Of a stretch of DNA of 64,000 bases, positions 43,400-52,541 are shown in pieces; the stretch's first letter is position 1; each line of letters starts with the position of its first letter. Made by a program: the position numbers and the translations under genes. The notes below the pieces were generated by a model. That model saw nothing but the letters and a program-made list of their open reading frames with translations. It did no database searches and was not told where the DNA came from. The DNA comes from an uncultured Clostridia bacterium (GTDB lineage: Bacteria; Bacillota; Clostridia; UMGS1883), in the NCBI GenBank assembly GCA_947589005.1, contig CANPZO010000001.1:155585-219584 (forward strand). Reading direction: 5' to 3'.

Positions 43400-44579
43400 A
43401 AAAATTACCATTGTCGGCACGGGTATGGACTGCGCCCTGACCCTGACCGCCGAGGCGAGGGAGGCCATCGAAGCGGCTGATGAACTAATAGGCGCGAAGC
43501 GGCTGCTGGAACTGGCGGACAGGCCGGATAAGCCTGCCTTTGCCTCGTACAGCGCCACGGAGATAGCGAGGCACCTCGCGGACGGCAAATATGAAAGCGC
43601 CGCCGTACTCATGTCCGGCGACTGCGGCTTTTACAGCGGAGCGAGGAGGCTTTTGCCGCTCCTTAGCGGCTGTGACGTAAAGGTCATAGCCGGAATTTCC
43701 ACCCCGGCGTATTTCTGCGCGAAGCTGAAAATCCCACTTCAGGACCTGCACACGGTCAGTCTCCACGGTCGGGAAAACGCCATAGCCCGGCCGGTCCGCT
43801 CCCACGAAAGGTGCTTCTTCCTGCTGGGCGGCAGGGTCGGTCCCGGCGAGCTGTGCCAAAGGCTGACCGAATACGGCCTCGGCGGGCTGACGGTCCATGT
43901 GGGCGAAAATCTGGCGCTGGAAAACGAGCGCACAGTCACCGCCAGGGCCGATGAACTGACGGGGTTAAAGGCCGAGCCGCTCTGCGCGGCCATAGTCGAA
44001 AATCCCGGCTATGAGCGATATCTGCCCGCCTGTATTCCCGACGGCGAATTTATACGCGGCAGGGTCCCCATGACCAAGGCCGAGGTACGCTGCGTCTGCG
44101 TTTCGAGGCTTAATATAGAGCGCCGCTCCGTCTGCTGGGACATAGGCGCGGGCACGGGCTCGGTTTCGACGGAAATGGCCCTGCGCTGCCAGGACGGACG
44201 GGTGTACGCCGTGGAGCGGAACGCCGAGGCCCTTGAGCTCATAGAGCAAAACCGAAAAAAATTCGGCTGCGACAACATATTCACCGTCCCCGGCTGCGCG
44301 GCGGAGGTCCTCCCCTCTCTCTCCGCCCCGGACAGGGTGTTTATCGGCGGCAGCGGCGGTGAGCTGAGAGAAATAGCCGCCGCCGTAAAAGCAAAAAATC
44401 CCGCCGCCCTTGTGACCGCGACGGCGGTTTCGCTGGAAACGCTGGCTGAGCTGAGGGAGGTTTTTTCCGACGGCAGCGAAATTACGCAAATCGCCGTCAC
44501 CAGAACCAAACGGGTCGGGGGCCGCACTATGCTGTCCGCCGAAAATCCGGTGTTCGCCGTAAGGGGGCCGCTGAAATGA
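43392..44579 (+). CDS. cbiET: Fused cobalt-precorrin-7 C5-methyltransferase / C15-methyltransferase (decarboxylating)
   Basis: A 395-aa natural fusion. The CbiE half (about 1-205) has ITIVGTGMDCALTLTAEARE and MSGDCGFYSGARRLLPLL. The CbiT half (about 215-395) has the Rossmann SAM motif WDIGAGTGSVSTEMAL and IGGSGGELREI. It catalyses methylation at C5 and C15 with decarboxylation. The start is the ATG at 43392; the longer frame from 43335 lies in cbiJ. It overlaps cbiA as ATGA. Confidence 0.94.
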   Translation: MTKKITIVGTGMDCALTLTAEAREAIEAADELIGAKRLLELADRPDKPAFASYSATEIARHLADGKYESAAVLMSGDCGFYSGARRLLPLLSGCDVKVIAGISTPAYFCAKLKIPLQDLHTVSLHGRENAIARPVRSHERCFFLLGGRVGPGELCQRLTEYGLGGLTVHVGENLALENERTVTARADELTGLKAEPLCAAIVENPGYERYLPACIPDGEFIRGRVPMTKAEVRCVCVSRLNIERRSVCWDIGAGTGSVSTEMALRCQDGRVYAVERNAEALELIEQNRKKFGCDNIFTVPGCAAEVLPSLSAPDRVFIGGSGGELREIAAAVKAKNPAALVTATAVSLETLAELREVFSDGSEITQIAVTRTKRVGGRTMLSAENPVFAVRGPLK

Positions 44580-45919
44580 AGCGCGTCATGATAGCCGGAA
44601 TGCGCAGCGGCTGCGGCAAAACCACCGTAACCTGCGCCCTTTTGAAGGCCCTTGCGGACCGCGGCATCGACGTTGCCGCCTTCAAGTGCGGGCCTGACTA
44701 CATAGACCCCATGTTCCACAGCCGGGTCATAAGCGTCCCCTCCAGAAATCTGGACGGCTGGTTCTGCGACATAAACACGGCGAACTATCTGCTGCAAAAA
44801 CATTCCCGCGAGGTCTCCGTAATAGAGGGCGTCATGGGCTTTTACGACGGCGCCGGAGAGGGGGCGTCCTCGTACATCATGGCCCTCGGCACCGGCACAC
44901 CCGCCGTGATAGTGCTGGACTGCAAGGGCATGAGCCTGTCCGTGGGGGCGGTGATGAAGGGCTTCCTGACCTTTCGCGAACCCAACAGCATAGTCGGCTT
45001 TATTTTCAACCGCCTGCCTCCCGGCCTCGTTTCTCAGACCAGGGAGCTTTGCCGTCAGATGGGCGTCGAATATCTGGGGCGGCTGCCCTATACTCCCGAC
45101 TGCGTGATAGAGAGCCGCCATCTGGGTCTTGTGACCGCCGACGAAATTGCCGGCCTTAAGGAAAAAATAATCCGACTGGCCCATTTGGCCGAAGAGTATA
45201 TCGACATCGACAAAATACTCGAGCTGGCTGAGGGAGCCGCCGACAACGCCGTTGTGCCGCCGGCGCTGCCCGTATTTTACGGACGGCCCCCAAAAATCGC
45301 CGTGGCAAGGGACGAGGCTTTCTGCTTCCGCTATGAGGACAATATGGACCTGCTTCGCGGCTACGGCTGTGAGCTGGCCGAATTTTCTCCTCTCAGGGAC
45401 AAGGGCGTCCCGGCGGGCTCTCAGGGGCTTATACTCTGCGGGGGTTACCCCGAGCTTTACGCCGAAAAGCTCTCCGCCAACAGCTCAATGCGGGCCGACA
45501 TACGGCGGGCCCTCATGTCGGGTATGCCTACCATCGCCGAGTGCGGAGGCTTTATGTACCTCCATGACGAAATGGAGGACGGCGGCGGGCGTTCATGGCC
45601 AATGGTGGGCTTTATAAACGGCAAAGCCTACAAAACTCCGAAGCTGAGGAGGTTTGGCTATGTGACCCTGACGGCGGTACGTGACAATATGCTGATGAAG
45701 TCGGGGCAGAGCATACGGGCCCACGAGTTTCACTACTGGGACAGCACCGCCCCCGGGGACGGCATGACCGCGGAAAAGACCAACGGCGCCACCTATCCCG
45801 CCGCCCACTGCGGGCCAAGCCTGTACGCGGGCTTTCCGCACCTGTATTTTTACGGCCGGCCCTCGGTCGCGGCCAATTTTATAAAGAAATGTCAGGTATT
45901 CAAGTATGGAACGTGTTAA
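44576..45919 (+). CDS. cbiA: Cobyrinate a,c-diamide synthase
   Basis: ATP-dependent amidation of the a and c side chains using glutamine (447 aa). The P-loop GMRSGCGKTTVTCALLKAL is at the N terminus, and CGPDYIDPMFH is family-typical. The C-terminal glutaminase-like domain shows LILCGGYPELYAEKL and ECGGFMYLHDEM. It overlaps cobT by 14 nt. Confidence 0.95.
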   Translation: MKRVMIAGMRSGCGKTTVTCALLKALADRGIDVAAFKCGPDYIDPMFHSRVISVPSRNLDGWFCDINTANYLLQKHSREVSVIEGVMGFYDGAGEGASSYIMALGTGTPAVIVLDCKGMSLSVGAVMKGFLTFREPNSIVGFIFNRLPPGLVSQTRELCRQMGVEYLGRLPYTPDCVIESRHLGLVTADEIAGLKEKIIRLAHLAEEYIDIDKILELAEGAADNAVVPPALPVFYGRPPKIAVARDEAFCFRYEDNMDLLRGYGCELAEFSPLRDKGVPAGSQGLILCGGYPELYAEKLSANSSMRADIRRALMSGMPTIAECGGFMYLHDEMEDGGGRSWPMVGFINGKAYKTPKLRRFGYVTLTAVRDNMLMKSGQSIRAHEFHYWDSTAPGDGMTAEKTNGATYPAAHCGPSLYAGFPHLYFYGRPSVAANFIKKCQVFKYGTC

Positions 45920-46949
45920 AAGCATATCTCCCGCCTGCGGGGACTTTGCGCGGCGGGCGGCGGAAAAGTGGAACTCCGTGGCCAAGCCCCTTCATTCTCT
46001 GGGGCTTCTTGAGGACGCGGTTATAAAGATAGCCGCGATGAAGAGCGACGAAAACTTCACCCTCAAAAAACGCGCCGCCGTCATAATGTGCGCCGACAAC
46101 GGCGTCGTAGCCGAGGGCGTGACGCAGACCGGCAGCGAGGTCACGGCGGTTGTGGCCGAGGCCCTGGCAAAGGGCACGTCGAGCACCTGTCTTTTGGCGC
46201 GGACCTTCGGCGCGGAGACGGTGACCGTTGACATGGGCATGAAGCGGCCCGTCCCCGGCGTACTTGACCGCCGCATAGCCGCCGGTACCGGCAACATTGC
46301 CCTTGGCCCCGCGATGACGCGGGCACAGGCCGCCGCCGCGGTAACCGCGGGAATAGATTTGGTCCGTGACCTGAAAAGCGGCGGCGCGGACATAATAATA
46401 ACCGGCGAAATGGGTATAGGCAACACCACCACATCGGCGGCTTTGGCGGCGGAGCTGCTCAATCTCCCGCCGGAAAGCGCCGCCGGACGGGGAGCCGGAC
46501 TGAGCGACGGCGGCCTTGAGCGTAAAGTTTCGGCGGTGCGGCGGGCTCTCGAGGTAAACAGACCTGACCCCGACGACCCAATGGACCTGCTCTCAAAGCT
46601 CGGCGGCTTTGACATAGCGGGAATGACGGGGTTATTCTTGGGGGGAGCGGTCTACCGAACGCCTGTGGTCATCGACGGCCTGATATCTTCGGTTGCGGCG
46701 GTTCTGGCCGCGGAAATGGCTCCGCTGTCAAAGGATTTTATGGTCGCCTCCCACCTGTCGAAGGAGCCGGCGGCAAAAATGCTGCTGGACCGGCTGGGGC
46801 TGAAGCCCGTTATAACCGCGGAGCTGGCCCTTGGCGAGGGTACGGGCGGGCTGATGCTGCTGCCGCTTCTGGACGGAGCCATGGCGATATACGGCCATGC
46901 CCACCGTTTTGACGAATTACCCATGGAAAGGTATGTTGACCTATGCTGA
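45906..46949 (+). CDS. cobT: Nicotinate-nucleotide:dimethylbenzimidazole phosphoribosyltransferase
   Basis: Activates the lower ligand base to an alpha-ribotide (347 aa). The motifs are VIMCADNGVVAEGVTQ, GEMGIGNTTTSAAL and, near the end, LGEGTGGLMLLPLLD with the catalytic Glu. No lower-ligand synthesis gene (bluB or bza) is nearby, so the base may be scavenged. It overlaps cobU by 7 nt. Confidence 0.95.
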   Translation: MERVKSISPACGDFARRAAEKWNSVAKPLHSLGLLEDAVIKIAAMKSDENFTLKKRAAVIMCADNGVVAEGVTQTGSEVTAVVAEALAKGTSSTCLLARTFGAETVTVDMGMKRPVPGVLDRRIAAGTGNIALGPAMTRAQAAAAVTAGIDLVRDLKSGGADIIITGEMGIGNTTTSAALAAELLNLPPESAAGRGAGLSDGGLERKVSAVRRALEVNRPDPDDPMDLLSKLGGFDIAGMTGLFLGGAVYRTPVVIDGLISSVAAVLAAEMAPLSKDFMVASHLSKEPAAKMLLDRLGLKPVITAELALGEGTGGLMLLPLLDGAMAIYGHAHRFDELPMERYVDLC

Positions 46950-47467
46950 CGCTTATAACCGGCGGCAGCAAAAGCGGCAAATCCCGCCTTGGGGAGTCGC
47001 TGGCCGCAGGGCTGCCGGGAGAAAAGTACTACATCGCCACAATGGAGCCCTTCGGGGAAGGGGCGCGGGATATCATACTGCGCCATCGCCGCCAGAGGGC
47101 GGGCAAGGGCTTCATCACCGTTGAGCGGTACACCGACATCGGGTCGGCCCCCGTGAGCGAGGGGAGCTGCGTACTGCTGGAGGACGTGGGCAACCTCCTC
47201 GCCAATGAAATGTTCACCGCCGGGGCCCGTGACCCCGCGGGCAAAATAGCGGACGGCATTGCCGCCTTAGGCAAAAAGGCCGCCGAGCTTATAGTCGTAA
47301 CAAATCAGGTGGGCTGCGACGGCTTCGACTACCCGCCGGAGACCGCCGAATATATAAGGATAATGGGCGATATCAACCGCCGGCTGGCGGAAATGGCCGC
47401 TCTGGTGACGGAGACGGTGTACGGCATACCGCTGGTATTGAAAGGAGAGCTGCCCTCATGGTTATAA
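46943..47467 (+). CDS. cobU: Adenosylcobinamide kinase / guanylyltransferase
   Basis: Phosphorylates and guanylylates adenosylcobinamide (174 aa). The P-loop is LITGGSKSGKSRLGE; RHRRQRAGKGFITVE, VLLEDVGNLLANEMF and VVTNQVGCDGFDYPPETAEY are CobU motifs. It overlaps cobS by 10 nt. A shorter CobU-like gene follows cobS. Confidence 0.92.
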   Translation: MLTLITGGSKSGKSRLGESLAAGLPGEKYYIATMEPFGEGARDIILRHRRQRAGKGFITVERYTDIGSAPVSEGSCVLLEDVGNLLANEMFTAGARDPAGKIADGIAALGKKAAELIVVTNQVGCDGFDYPPETAEYIRIMGDINRRLAEMAALVTETVYGIPLVLKGELPSWL

Positions 47468-48231
47468 GGTCCCTGTTTTCCGCCTTTCTCATGTACTCGC
47501 GCATACCCGTGCCGCAGGTGGAATGGAAGGAGGAAAACCGCCGCTACGCCCTGTGCTTTTTCCCGCTGGTAGGCGCGGCGGTGGGCGGAGCGGAGCTTTT
47601 ATGGTTTTGGCTTTACCGAGCCCTGGGCTTCGGCTCACTGCTGTTCGGCGCGGGAGCGGCGGCGCTGCCGCTGTTCATAACCGGCGGAATACACATGGAC
47701 GGCTTCTGCGACGTGTGCGACGCCCTCGCAAGCTGGGGCTCAAGGGAAAAGCTGCTGGAAATAATGGACGACCCGCATATCGGCTCGTTCGCGTCGGTGC
47801 GCGGGGCGCTGTATCTGCTGCTCCAGACGGCGGTATTCGCGCAAATCAAGAGTTGGCCGCTGATGCTGATATGTGCCCTGACCTTCGTTCAGTCAAGGGC
47901 GCTGAGCGGCCTTTCGGCAGTTACCTTCAAAAGCGCAAAAAACGAGGGCGCGCTTCAAAGCTTCAGCCGTCCGGCGGACAAAAGCGCCGTGGCGGTGAGC
48001 GAGCTTTGTATTCTGGCTCTGACCCTGGCTGCGGCAGGGGCAACGGACCTTTTCTGCGGTCTGTTCGCCCTTGCGGGGGAGGCCCTCGCCCTCGCGCGTT
48101 ACCGAACCGTGTCCCGCAAAAGGTTCGGCGGCGTAACCGGAGACCTGGCGGGATATTTTTTGCAGATATGCGAGCTTGCGGCCGTATCCCTGTCCGTGCT
48201 CGCGGAGCTTGTGAGGAGGGCGGTTTTATGA
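47458..48231 (+). CDS. cobS: Adenosylcobinamide-GDP ribazoletransferase (cobalamin synthase)
   Basis: A 257-aa integral membrane enzyme that joins the corrin ring to the nucleotide loop. FLMYSRIPVP at the N terminus, GGIHMDGFCDVCDALASWGS with the metal-binding Asp residues, and IMDDPHIGSFASV are diagnostic. About six hydrophobic segments. Its stop overlaps the next ATG. Confidence 0.94.
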   Translation: MVIRSLFSAFLMYSRIPVPQVEWKEENRRYALCFFPLVGAAVGGAELLWFWLYRALGFGSLLFGAGAAALPLFITGGIHMDGFCDVCDALASWGSREKLLEIMDDPHIGSFASVRGALYLLLQTAVFAQIKSWPLMLICALTFVQSRALSGLSAVTFKSAKNEGALQSFSRPADKSAVAVSELCILALTLAAAGATDLFCGLFALAGEALALARYRTVSRKRFGGVTGDLAGYFLQICELAAVSLSVLAELVRRAVL

Positions 48232-48551
48232 GGCTGATAGTCGGGGGAGCGCATCAGGGCAAGACTCGATATGCCAGTGAAAAGTACGGCGGCTGCATTG
48301 GCGGCTTCCACCTGTTGATAAGGGACTGGCTCACAAACGGCCTGGACCCCCTGGCCGAGGCCGAGAGGTTTTTGGCCGAAAATCCCGACGCCGTCATCGT
48401 CATGGACGAGATAGGCTGCGGAATAATACCCATGGAAAAATCTGACCGCCTGTGGCGCGAGGCCGTGGGCAGGACAGGCTGTTATCTGGCGGAAAGGGCC
48501 GAGACCGTGGAAAGAGTCGTCTGCGGAATACCCGTAAAAATCAAGGGGTGA
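48228..48551 (+). CDS. Short CobU-like P-loop protein
   Basis: A 107-aa protein that keeps the two ends of CobU but not the middle: an N-terminal P-loop LIVGGAHQGKTRYASEKYGG and a C-terminal VIVMDEIGCGIIPMEKSDRL then GRTGCYLAERAETVERVVCG-IPVKIKG pattern, which matches the end of CobU. The region that carries the GTP-attacking His of CobU is absent. It is coupled to cobS (ATGA) and followed by cobC. It may be a kinase-only or regulatory paralogue; full-length CobU is encoded 1.3 kb upstream. Confidence 0.75.
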   Translation: MRLIVGGAHQGKTRYASEKYGGCIGGFHLLIRDWLTNGLDPLAEAERFLAENPDAVIVMDEIGCGIIPMEKSDRLWREAVGRTGCYLAERAETVERVVCGIPVKIKG

Positions 48552-48555
48552 AATT

Positions 48556-49110
48556 ATGAGACTGTATTTTATCCGGCACGGCAAGACCGCCGGAAATCTG
48601 GAGGGCCGCTACATAGGCGTGACCGACGAGCCGCTGTGCGCCGTCGGGCGCCGTGAGCTGGAGCTTGGCCGATATCCCGAGGCCGCCATGGTGATATCGA
48701 GTCCCCTGCGCCGCTGTGTGGATACGGCGAAAATAATCTATCCCGGCTTGAGGACCGTCCTCTGCGACGGTTTGCGGGAGTGCGATTTCGGCGAATTTGA
48801 AGGAAAAAACCACGCCGAACTGGACGGCAGTCCGGTCTATCAGATCTGGATAGACAGCGGCGGCGAAATGGCCTTTCCCGGAGGCGAGGACAAGGCGGGT
48901 TTTTCCGCCCGAACAGCGGCCGCCTTTGAGTCCCTTATACCGGCCCTCGCCGACGGAACCGCATTTATTGTGCACGGAGGGACGATAATGGCAATATTTG
49001 AAAAATACGCTCTGCCAAAAAGGGCCTTTTACGACTGGAACACCGGCAACGGACGGGGCTGGGAGGCCGCTTTTGACGGGAGGAATTTAAGGGTGAGCGG
49101 TGAAATATGA
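48556..49110 (+). CDS. cobC: Alpha-ribazole phosphatase, histidine phosphatase family
   Basis: Removes the phosphate from alpha-ribazole phosphate or adenosylcobalamin phosphate (184 aa). The phosphohistidine motif RHGKTAGNLEGRYIG is at residues 7-21, with ISSPLRRCVDTA and a late VHGGTIMA containing the second His. Assignment within the broad family rests on the cluster. It overlaps cbiB by 4 nt. Confidence 0.88.
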   Translation: MRLYFIRHGKTAGNLEGRYIGVTDEPLCAVGRRELELGRYPEAAMVISSPLRRCVDTAKIIYPGLRTVLCDGLRECDFGEFEGKNHAELDGSPVYQIWIDSGGEMAFPGGEDKAGFSARTAAAFESLIPALADGTAFIVHGGTIMAIFEKYALPKRAFYDWNTGNGRGWEAAFDGRNLRVSGEI

Positions 49111-50072
49111 TACTTATGAGGGCCATACTGCCGCTTTTGATCGGCTTTGTTCTGGACGGCATACTCGGCGACCCCTATTCCCTGCCCCATCCGGTGCGGC
49201 TGATGGGCAGGACCGTTGCCGCACTGGAAAAGCTCGCCCGCCGTCTGCTGCCCGGCAGAGAAAGAGCCGCCGGGACGCTGACGGCCCTGACCGTCCTGCT
49301 GATATGGACGGCGGCGTCGGCGGCGCTGCTGGCATTTTTCTACCGGCTGGATATCCGGGCGGGCATAGCCGCCGAAAGCGTGATGTGCTATTATCTGCTG
49401 GCGGCCCGCTGTCTGGAAAACGAAAGCATGAAGGTCTGCCGCGCCCTCGAAAGCGGCGATACCGAGGCCGCGCGGAGGGCCGTCTCCATAATAGTCGGCC
49501 GCGATACGGAGCGGCTCGACGCGGCGGGCATAACCCGCGCCGCCGTTGAGACCGTGGCCGAAAACACCTCCGACGGCGTTACCGCGCCAATGATGTTCAT
49601 CGCCATTGGCGGAGCCGCGGCCGGATTTTTCTATAAGGCCGCCAACACAATGGACTCAATGCTGGGCTATAAAAACGAGAAATACATCGATTTCGGACGC
49701 TTCGCCGCCAAACTGGACGACGTCCTGAACTTCATTCCCTCGAGACTCACCGCCCTTATCATGGTGGCGGCGGCGTTTATCCTCGGTCTTGACGGAGGGA
49801 ACGCTTTTCATATCTGGCGGCGGGACAGGCTCAAGCACCCAAGTCCCAATTCAGCCCAAACCGAGTCGGTCATGGCCGGGGCGCTGGGGATAGAGCTGGC
49901 CGGAGACGCCAGCTATTTCGGCACGCCGCACAAAAAGCCGGTCATCGGCGACCCACGGCGGCCTATTGAGGCCGCGGATATCCGCAGGGCGAACCGGCTG
50001 ATGTACGCCACGTCGCTGATGACACTGATTTTGACTGTCGCCGTAAAAGCGCTTGCGGGGGTGATGCTGTGA
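49107..50072 (+). CDS. cbiB: Adenosylcobinamide-phosphate synthase
   Basis: A 321-aa membrane enzyme that attaches the aminopropanol(-phosphate) linker to adenosylcobyric acid. GFVLDGILGDPYSLPHPVRL at the N terminus, VAENTSDGVTAPMMF, GAAAGFFYKAANTMDSMLGY and the late HPSPNSAQTESVMAGALGI are all CbiB motifs. It overlaps the GTG of cobD. Confidence 0.95.
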   Translation: MILMRAILPLLIGFVLDGILGDPYSLPHPVRLMGRTVAALEKLARRLLPGRERAAGTLTALTVLLIWTAASAALLAFFYRLDIRAGIAAESVMCYYLLAARCLENESMKVCRALESGDTEAARRAVSIIVGRDTERLDAAGITRAAVETVAENTSDGVTAPMMFIAIGGAAAGFFYKAANTMDSMLGYKNEKYIDFGRFAAKLDDVLNFIPSRLTALIMVAAAFILGLDGGNAFHIWRRDRLKHPSPNSAQTESVMAGALGIELAGDASYFGTPHKKPVIGDPRRPIEAADIRRANRLMYATSLMTLILTVAVKALAGVML

Positions 50073-51082
50073 CCCACGGAGGAGATATATATTCACATGA
50101 GGTAGAGCTGGATTTTTCGGCCAACATAAATCCCCTCGGTATGCCGGCAAGCGTCCGCACCGCCCTCGTGAGCCATATCGGGGAGTTCGAGGTCTACCCC
50201 GACGCGGACTGCCGCAAGCTGCGGCGGGCGCTGGCCGAAAGAGACGGCGTCAATCCGGAGAACATCGTCTGCGGCAACGGGGCGTCGGACCTCATCTACC
50301 GCCTCGCCGGGGTGCTTTCGCCGAAAAGAGCACTGGTAACCGCGCCGGCCTTTTCGGAATATGAAAAAGCGCTGACCGAGGCCGGCGCCAAAGTGGAAAG
50401 GTACAATCTGTCGGAAGGGAACGGCTTCCGCATCGACATGGGCATAACAGAGCGCATACCCGCGGGCGGCGCGGTTTTCCTTGCCAGTCCCAACAACCCA
50501 GACGGCGGTCTCATCGCCTCCGACGTGCTGGCGGCGGTGATTGACAGGTGTCGGGAGCTGGGGACGGCGCTGGTGCTGGACGAGTGCTTTGCGGATTTCG
50601 CGCCGCCCCGGTCAAAGCGGCCCAGACCGCCGCTGTCGCTCAGAGCCTTTACAAAAATCTACGCCATGGCCGGGCTGCGGCTGGGATACCTCATCTGCGA
50701 GGACGCGGAGCTGGCGGAAAAGCTGGCCTCCTTCGGCCCCTGCTGGAGCGTTTCGGCTCCGGCACAGGCGGCCGGTCTCGCGGCCGCCGGCGAGAAGGAT
50801 TATATTGACGGGACACGGCGGCTGATAGAGCGGGAGCGGAGCTTTCTGTATTCGTCGCTGTCGGCCCTGGGGCTGAGGGTCTTTCCCTCCGAGGCCAACT
50901 TCCTGCTGTTCAAGGGCCCCACGGGTCTCGACGGGGCGCTGTTGAAACGAAGGATAGCCCTGCGGTGCTGCACCGATTACCACGGACTGGGGCCGGAATT
51001 TTACCGCGCCGCCGTCCGCACCCGAGCGGAAAACCGGCAGTTGGTTCATGCAATAGATGAAATTATGAGGGAGGGCCTGTGA
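50069..51082 (+). CDS. cobD: Threonine-phosphate decarboxylase
   Basis: PLP enzyme producing aminopropanol phosphate for the linker (337 aa). It belongs to the aminotransferase fold related to HisC. THGGDIYSHEVELDFSANIN at the N terminus is typical of CobD; the PLP lysine is in SLRAFTKIYAMAGLRLGY. GTG start overlapping the cbiB stop. Pairing with CbiB supports this over histidinol-phosphate aminotransferase. Confidence 0.92.
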   Translation: MTHGGDIYSHEVELDFSANINPLGMPASVRTALVSHIGEFEVYPDADCRKLRRALAERDGVNPENIVCGNGASDLIYRLAGVLSPKRALVTAPAFSEYEKALTEAGAKVERYNLSEGNGFRIDMGITERIPAGGAVFLASPNNPDGGLIASDVLAAVIDRCRELGTALVLDECFADFAPPRSKRPRPPLSLRAFTKIYAMAGLRLGYLICEDAELAEKLASFGPCWSVSAPAQAAGLAAAGEKDYIDGTRRLIERERSFLYSSLSALGLRVFPSEANFLLFKGPTGLDGALLKRRIALRCCTDYHGLGPEFYRAAVRTRAENRQLVHAIDEIMREGL

Positions 51083-51083
51083 T

Positions 51084-52541
51084 ATGGCAAAACCGATAAT
51101 GCTTCAGGGCACGATGTCCAATGCCGGAAAAAGCCTGCTTACGGCGGCCTTGTGCCGCGTTTTCAGGCAGGACGGCCACAGCGTCGCCCCCTTTAAATCA
51201 CAGAACATGGCCCTCAACTCCTTTGTCACGAGGGACGGCCTCGAAATGGGGCGGGCCCAGGTCATGCAGGCCGAGGCCGCCGGAATAGAGCCGGAGGCCC
51301 TTATGAATCCCATTCTTTTAAAGCCCACAACCGACAGAGGGTCGCAGGTCATCGTAAACGGACGGGTACGCGGCGATATGCGCGCGGCGGATTATTTTAA
51401 ATACAAAAAAGATCTTATTCCCGAAATAACGGCGGCGTATAACGAGCTTGCCCGCAGGTTCGACATCATAGTGATAGAGGGCGCGGGCAGCCCGGTGGAG
51501 CTGAACCTCAAGGCGGACGACATTGTGAACATGGGGCTTGCGAGGCTGACCCGCTCCCCCGTTCTGCTCGTGGGCGACATCGACCGGGGCGGCATTTTTG
51601 CCCAGCTGCTTGGCACGCTTATGCTGCTTGAGCCCGACGAAAGGGCCGCCGTCAAGGGGCTGATAGTCAACAAATTCCGCGGCGACCGCCGGCTGTTCGA
51701 CGACGGGGTAAAAATACTCGAGCGGCGCAGCGGCAAGCCCGTCGCCGGCGTGGTGCCGTATACGGACGTGGATATCGACGATGAGGACAGCCTTTCCGAA
51801 AGGCTGGAAAACAAGCGGGCCGCCGCCGTGGATATTGCCGCCGTGCGCCTGCCGAGGATATCCAACTTCACGGATTTGGACGCCTTTGCGCGGTATGGCG
51901 CGCCGGTGCGCTACGTCAGCCGCGCGGAGGAGCTGGGCAGGCCGGATTTGCTTATCATTCCCGGCACAAAGAGCACACTGTCCGATATGCGCTGGCTGAA
52001 GGAGCGCGGGCTGGCCTCCGCGATAAACGCCCTCGCCGCCGGTGGCACACCTGTTTTCGGCATCTGCGGGGGCTATCAGATAATGGGCAAAAAAATTTCC
52101 GACCGCGACGGAACGGAGGGCGGCGGTCAGGAGTGGGGTCTGGGCCTTTTGGACACGGAGACCGTGTTCCGTGCGGAAAAGACGCTCACACAGAAAAAAG
52201 TCCGTTTTAACGGACTTGAGGGCTTTTTTTCCTGTCTAAGCGGAACCGAGGCCCGGGGCTACGAGATACACATGGGAGAAACCGTTTCCCGGGAAAGGCC
52301 CTTGTTCGAGGACGGCGGCGGCTCAATACGGGGCGGCGCGGCGGGCTGTTACCTCCACGGCGTATTTGATGACGCGGCTGGGGCCATAGTGCGGGCGCTC
52401 ACCGACGGCAGGGGCCTTTCCGTCGGTGAAATCCCCGATGCGCGGGCCTATAAGGAGCTGCAATACGACAAGCTGGCCGAAACCGTGCGCAAAAGCCTGG
52501 ACATGGAGCTCATATACAAGATACTTAGGGAGGGGATTTGA
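51084..52541 (+). CDS. cbiP: Cobyric acid synthase
   Basis: Amidates side chains b, d, e and g of adenosylcobyrinate diamide (485 aa). The N-terminal P-loop-like IMLQGTMSNAGKSLLTAALC, FKSQNMALNSFVT and VLLVGDIDRGGIFAQLLGTL, and the glutaminase domain with its Cys in PVFGICGGYQIMGKKI, are all clear. It lies 1 nt after cobD and overlaps btuR by one base (TGATG). Confidence 0.95.
   Translation: MAKPIMLQGTMSNAGKSLLTAALCRVFRQDGHSVAPFKSQNMALNSFVTRDGLEMGRAQVMQAEAAGIEPEALMNPILLKPTTDRGSQVIVNGRVRGDMRAADYFKYKKDLIPEITAAYNELARRFDIIVIEGAGSPVELNLKADDIVNMGLARLTRSPVLLVGDIDRGGIFAQLLGTLMLLEPDERAAVKGLIVNKFRGDRRLFDDGVKILERRSGKPVAGVVPYTDVDIDDEDSLSERLENKRAAAVDIAAVRLPRISNFTDLDAFARYGAPVRYVSRAEELGRPDLLIIPGTKSTLSDMRWLKERGLASAINALAAGGTPVFGICGGYQIMGKKISDRDGTEGGGQEWGLGLLDTETVFRAEKTLTQKKVRFNGLEGFFSCLSGTEARGYEIHMGETVSRERPLFEDGGGSIRGGAAGCYLHGVFDDAAGAIVRALTDGRGLSVGEIPDARAYKELQYDKLAETVRKSLDMELIYKILREGI

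Noticed and set aside
47523..48227. Upstream extension of the mini-CobU frame through cobS
   Set aside because: The part before 48228 is out of register with cobS and is a shadow; the mini-CobU starts at the ATG that overlaps the cobS stop.
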